The notes beneath the pieces were generated by a model, which searched no databases, had not been told where the DNA came from, and saw only the letters and a program-made list of their open reading frames with translations. This document shows, piece after piece, positions 16,859 to 20,150 of a stretch of 20,150 nt of DNA. The position numbers and the translations under genes were made by a program. The DNA is taken from positions 1-20,150 of the forward strand of contig CALFZE010000112.1 in assembly GCA_937952285.1 (NCBI GenBank), written 5' to 3'. Source of the DNA: UBA2428 sp002343545 (lineage in GTDB: Bacteria > Bdellovibrionota > UBA2428). Numbering within the stretch: position 1 is the first letter of the stretch; every line of letters begins with the position of its first letter.

Positions 16859-18229
16859 ATGCGCTTTGCTCGCTCGTTCACCGTTGGCCTCGCTTTCGGA
16901 TCTACCCTTTTCGTAGCCTCGAACGGCCAAGCCGCCAATAGCGGGCCCCAGCGTCGCGCGATTTCGCCCCAAGACAATCCGGCGAAACTCCTGAAGAACC
17001 CCTCCGAGCTTATCCGCAATCTCAAACAAATCGAAGACGCCAAACTCCTCGCGGGGGCCGTCGCCGAACAGCCCTGGTCCGACGACTACTGGGCGATCGC
17101 GAACGGCCAGCTCGGGTACCGCTACCTGGACGAAGACTTCCGGGCCGGCAACTTCAGCGACCTGCTGCGTCTCTTCGAAGCGAGCCCCGCCCTGCCCGTC
17201 TTCCAGGCCTTCACGCCCGGACCGAGCGTCGAGAACCCGCTCGATCGACTCTCGCCCGCCGAGAAGTACGACCTCATCGTGGGCGACGAGAACTTCTCGC
17301 TCACGCAGTCGCAGTGGGCGCCCGGTAAACGCTACGCCCAGAAGAGCGAGGTCGAATCGTGGATGGGCCTTTGCCACGGCTGGGCCGCGGCGGCGTACAT
17401 GCTTCCGCGCGCCACGAAGTCCATCGAGCTCAAAACGAAGGTCGACGCCAAACCCATCAAGTTCTACCCGGCCGACATCAAGGCCCTCGCCACGCTCCTG
17501 TGGGCCCAATCCGCGCCGCGTTCGCGCTTGATCGGCGATCGCTGCAACGAAAAAGAAGTCCGCCGCGACTCGCGCGGCCGCATCAAGGCCGAGAACTGCT
17601 TCAACACGAACCCGGCGACGTTCCATTCCATCCTCGCGACGCTCACCGGCGCGCAGAAGCGCAGCTTCGTCATGGACGTCACGTACAACTACGAAGTCTG
17701 GAACCAACCCGTCCGTGACTACAAGATCGTCTACTTCGACTTGGACAGCGGCAAGGAGTCCGAGCGCTTCGAAGACGTCGCGCTCGAATGGAAGCGCTAC
17801 AAGCGGAACGATCCTTTCCGCCGATCGCGCGGCAGTCGCTTCGAGGTGCCCCAGTTCGTCGTGGGCGTGCGCGCGACCGTGAACTACATGGTCGAGAACA
17901 CGCCGACCGACCGCGAAATCGACGGACCTTCGGACGATAGCGTGACGGAAGTCATCTACGAATACGATCTCGAGCTCGACCGGAACCACGACGTTATCGG
18001 CGGCGAGTGGATATCGGATTCGCACCCCGACTTCCTTTGGACCTACGATCCGGGCTCGCGCGCGCAAACGATGGGCGAGATCTGGAGCTCGGGTTCCTTC
18101 TCGCTGGCTCCGTACGACGGAGACACGCTCCCCGACGCCTGGGCCGCCTTCGCGAAGGCCGCGGCCAAGGACGAGTCCTCGCCGCTCGGCGTGATCGTCG
18201 AAGAGCTGATCCGTCGGTCGAACCGCTAG
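16859..18229 (+). CDS. Secreted transglutaminase-elicitor-like protein
   Basis: The 456-aa product has a signal peptide (about 1-26, FVASNGQAA) and a single large domain. WMGLCHGWAAAAYMLP (168-183) has the Cys-His-Gly-Trp-Ala pattern characteristic, to my recollection, of the transglutaminase elicitor family first described as oomycete GP42 and also found in some bacteria; Cys172 would be the nucleophile. Further matching features are NTNPATFHSIL (249-259), YEVWNQPVRDYK (278-289) and GGEWISDSHPDFLW (381-394), where a catalytic His/Asp may lie. If right, it would crosslink protein Gln and Lys side chains outside the cell. ATG 16859 is chosen because GGAG lies 6 nt upstream; an ATG at 16847 has poor spacing. 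It ends 4 bp from convergent aroKDE. Confidence 0.65.
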   Translation: MRFARSFTVGLAFGSTLFVASNGQAANSGPQRRAISPQDNPAKLLKNPSELIRNLKQIEDAKLLAGAVAEQPWSDDYWAIANGQLGYRYLDEDFRAGNFSDLLRLFEASPALPVFQAFTPGPSVENPLDRLSPAEKYDLIVGDENFSLTQSQWAPGKRYAQKSEVESWMGLCHGWAAAAYMLPRATKSIELKTKVDAKPIKFYPADIKALATLLWAQSAPRSRLIGDRCNEKEVRRDSRGRIKAENCFNTNPATFHSILATLTGAQKRSFVMDVTYNYEVWNQPVRDYKIVYFDLDSGKESERFEDVALEWKRYKRNDPFRRSRGSRFEVPQFVVGVRATVNYMVENTPTDREIDGPSDDSVTEVIYEYDLELDRNHDVIGGEWISDSHPDFLWTYDPGSRAQTMGEIWSSGSFSLAPYDGDTLPDAWAAFAKAAAKDESSPLGVIVEELIRRSNR

Positions 18230-18233
18230 TCGC

Positions 18234-20084
18234 CTAAGCGAGCGAGCGCCAGAAGTTCTGCTGCAGCTCGGCCTGGCGCTTGAACATGGCGGCGCCGTTC
18301 ACGTAGGCCGCGCCGACGCTCCGGGCGTAGGCGCGCCCGAGCGAGTTCTCCCGGTAATCGAGGTCGAGCACGCGCGCGGGGCGCCAGGCTTCGGGCGGCC
18401 ACGCCGAACTCTTGTCGCCCGCCGCCCAGATCACGCGCACGGGCGAGCCCACGCCGGGCCCCGACACGCGCTCGCCGGAGCGCGCCGAATAATACGAAGC
18501 CTCCGGCAACAGCTTGCGCAGGACTTCGCGCGTGCCGCCGCCGCCCCACACCGCCGTTTCCCCCCGCAAGTCCACGTTCCGCACCGCGAAGGCGAGACCT
18601 TCGAAATCCGTGTTCGTTCCCACGAGCTTGCCGTCGAGCGCGCGCCATCCCCACGTGTTCACCGCGCGGAATTCCCACGCCGTCGGGCGACGTTCGTCGC
18701 CCAGTTCGAACGCGCGTTCCTTGAGCGGCGACGTGATCGCGGCCGCGCGCAGCCCGAGCTTGCGCAGGATCCTCACGGCTTCCGGATCGAATTCATCGAG
18801 GGCGAGCGGCACGCGAACGAAGGCCCAGCCGCGCTCGGCCGCGAAGGCCTCGTGAAAGGTCGGGCTCCAGCTGTGCGCGACGGGCGAGCCCAGCACGGCC
18901 GCGAAGCCCGCTTCGAAGCCCGCGAGCGGAAGGCGCGAGAGCGCGAGGGCCTCGAGCAAGGTCGGCTGGTCCGAGGCGCTGCCGTCGCCCTCGCGCAGGA
19001 ACGCGAGCGGGGCGCCGCGCGAAGCGAGGGCGCGGTACCAGTTCCAGCGACCCGTCGCGGACATCGGCAGGAAGACGCGGCGGGCGGGGTCGAGCGCGGC
19101 CCAGTCGTGCCCGATTTCGAGCTCGGCGAGCGAAGCGACCGGCCACGCGAGCTTGAGCACGGTCCGCGGCAAGTCGCGCGCGGCTCGGTCGAGAACGACG
19201 GCCGCTTCCGCGAGCGTGGCGGGAGCGCCTTCGCCCGCGTGGAGCGAGAGAATGCGCGGAGCTTCCGGCGAGCGCAGACGATCTTCGAGCTTCGTCGCGA
19301 TCTCGGACGCGAGGGATCGCAACGAGCGGACGTCCACGTCCAAGGCCGCGTCGGGAAAGCGCGCCGAAAGCGTCGCCCACGCCGAAGCCTCGCGGCCCGA
19401 ACGCAGGCTCAAGAGCCACTTTCCATCGCCCGTCCCGGCGTCGCGCAAAAGCTCCTCGGCCTGGCGCGCGGACCATTCGTCGTCCTTGATCTCGAGCCGC
19501 AGGCCCGCGGCGAGCGCGCGGGTCCGCGCCGCCTCCGCGCCGCGGCCCGGGGAAAGCGTGAGCGTCCAGGCTTCGCGCAGCTTCCACGCCGAGGGCCCTT
19601 CGAAGTAGATGGCTTCGGCGGGATCCGCGCGCAAGCCTTCGCGCAGCACGAGCTCCGCGTCGGCCCAGCTCCGGTAACGCGCTTCGCGCTCGGGCGCGCG
19701 CGAAAGGAACTCGTCGAGCGGGGTACGATCCGCGTCCAGGCGCGGGCGATCGAGAAAGATGCGTCCCGTCGCGTCCGTCGCGCGCCGAACCCAGGTCGCG
19801 CGGACTCCCGCCGGCAAGGGCCCTTCGAAACCGGCGCCGACGGCGATCCAAGTCTCGACGCCGCTCGCGCCGGCCTCGCCGACCAATTCATCGAGCGTCG
19901 TGCGTTCGAGTTCGCGAAAGGCCCGCTCGCCGCGCGCGGCGAAGAGCGCGGGAACGCGCATCCCCGTGCGTTTCTCGATCTCGGCGTCCAGGTCGAAGCC
20001 CCGGGCGCCGCTACGGCGGGCCAGGATCCTGGCCAGCAAACTCGTCTTGCCGACGCCGCGGTGGCCGACGAGGAGCGTGATCAT
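18234..20084 (-). CDS. aroK/aroD/aroE: Trifunctional AroK-AroD-AroE fusion (shikimate kinase, type I DHQ dehydratase, shikimate dehydrogenase)
   Basis: Three domains are visible in the 616-aa product. Residues 1-165: shikimate kinase with Walker A GHRGVGKTS (7-15), DLD (31-33), RGERAFRELE (51-60) and lid-region RTPL...REARYRSWAD. Residues about 172-382: a divergent type I 3-dehydroquinase, with LEIKDDEW (197-204), ILSLH with His282 and VLKLA with Lys311 as likely general base and Schiff-base Lys, then PMSATGRW (340-347) and SASDQ (369-373). Residues about 391-616: shikimate dehydrogenase with GSPVAHSWSP (399-408), TSPLK with Lys455, AVNT (474-477), GTNTD with Asp493 and a GGGG nucleotide-binding turn (514-517). 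It would carry out pathway steps 3 to 5 in the cytosol. The ATG overlaps the upstream aroA stop (ATGA). The AroD assignment is the least certain. Confidence 0.8.
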   Translation of the reverse strand: MITLLVGHRGVGKTSLLARILARRSGARGFDLDAEIEKRTGMRVPALFAARGERAFRELERTTLDELVGEAGASGVETWIAVGAGFEGPLPAGVRATWVRRATDATGRIFLDRPRLDADRTPLDEFLSRAPEREARYRSWADAELVLREGLRADPAEAIYFEGPSAWKLREAWTLTLSPGRGAEAARTRALAAGLRLEIKDDEWSARQAEELLRDAGTGDGKWLLSLRSGREASAWATLSARFPDAALDVDVRSLRSLASEIATKLEDRLRSPEAPRILSLHAGEGAPATLAEAAVVLDRAARDLPRTVLKLAWPVASLAELEIGHDWAALDPARRVFLPMSATGRWNWYRALASRGAPLAFLREGDGSASDQPTLLEALALSRLPLAGFEAGFAAVLGSPVAHSWSPTFHEAFAAERGWAFVRVPLALDEFDPEAVRILRKLGLRAAAITSPLKERAFELGDERRPTAWEFRAVNTWGWRALDGKLVGTNTDFEGLAFAVRNVDLRGETAVWGGGGTREVLRKLLPEASYYSARSGERVSGPGVGSPVRVIWAAGDKSSAWPPEAWRPARVLDLDYRENSLGRAYARSVGAAYVNGAAMFKRQAELQQNFWRSLA

Positions 20085-20150
20085 GTCCGCGCGATTCCCG
20101 TGAATTCGGGGAAGCTTTTGGCGACGGCCCCTTCGCCCCGCACGCGGAGC
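20081..20150 (-). CDS. aroA: C-terminal end of EPSP synthase (AroA), partial
   Basis: Only the last 22 codons lie in the window. The C-terminus contains EGAVAKSFPEFTGIA, which fits the family's ending (basic/hydrophobic residue, SFP-F). AroA makes 5-enolpyruvylshikimate 3-phosphate from shikimate 3-phosphate and PEP. Its TGA overlaps the ATG of the AroK-AroD-AroE fusion by 4 nt, so the two are translationally coupled. The short fragment and the aro context together support the call. Confidence 0.65.
   Translation of the reverse strand, partial: LRVRGEGAVAKSFPEFTGIART

Overview
The window is GC-rich, densely packed and reads as chromosome of a Gram-negative bacterium: an outer-membrane Omp85/TamA protein with TamB, many Sec signal peptides, a beta-barrel protein, prepilin-like proteins and a LytM peptidase. 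The mix of large atypical prepilins, secreted hydrolases and a transglutaminase-elicitor-like protein would suit Bdellovibrionota or another former deltaproteobacterium. That placement is inference; no marker gene settles it. I see no tRNA, rRNA, CRISPR array, transposase or phage gene.

Layout. (1) 1-5350: a partial lipoprotein gene on the minus strand diverges from a tamA-tamB pair, which ends in a 78-bp near-perfect palindrome; a small secreted protein follows and a bidirectional terminator closes the block. (2) 5380-7894, minus: sucC, sucD and a small secreted Cys-containing protein, all with overlapping start/stop codons. (3) 8110-12682, plus: two large Cys-rich prepilin-like proteins and a membrane-anchored M23 peptidase. 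(4) 12799-14758, plus: a small secreted protein and a subtilisin-family protease, ending in a perfect 36-bp palindrome. (5) 14759-15188: a 430-bp gene-free stretch holding a G-rich tract inside a 15-bp inverted repeat. (6) 15189-20150: a small outer-membrane barrel, aroC (minus), a secreted transglutaminase-elicitor-like protein (plus), and a minus-strand pair in which the end of aroA overlaps a three-domain fusion of shikimate kinase, type I 3-dehydroquinase and shikimate dehydrogenase.

The most notable observations are these. The AroK-AroD-AroE fusion lies directly behind aroA, the same order as the last four domains of the fungal AROM polypeptide; with aroC nearby the window encodes shikimate-pathway steps 3 to 7. 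Four genes (starts 4772, 8110, 9560, 11666) carry a TANNNT -10-like hexamer exactly 6 nt before ATG and no Shine-Dalgarno, so they look leaderless, whereas several neighbours have clear Shine-Dalgarno sites. The two prepilin-like proteins lack Glu at +5 and carry a recurring Cys/Trp module. The G-rich hairpin and the 78-bp palindrome are further candidates for follow-up.
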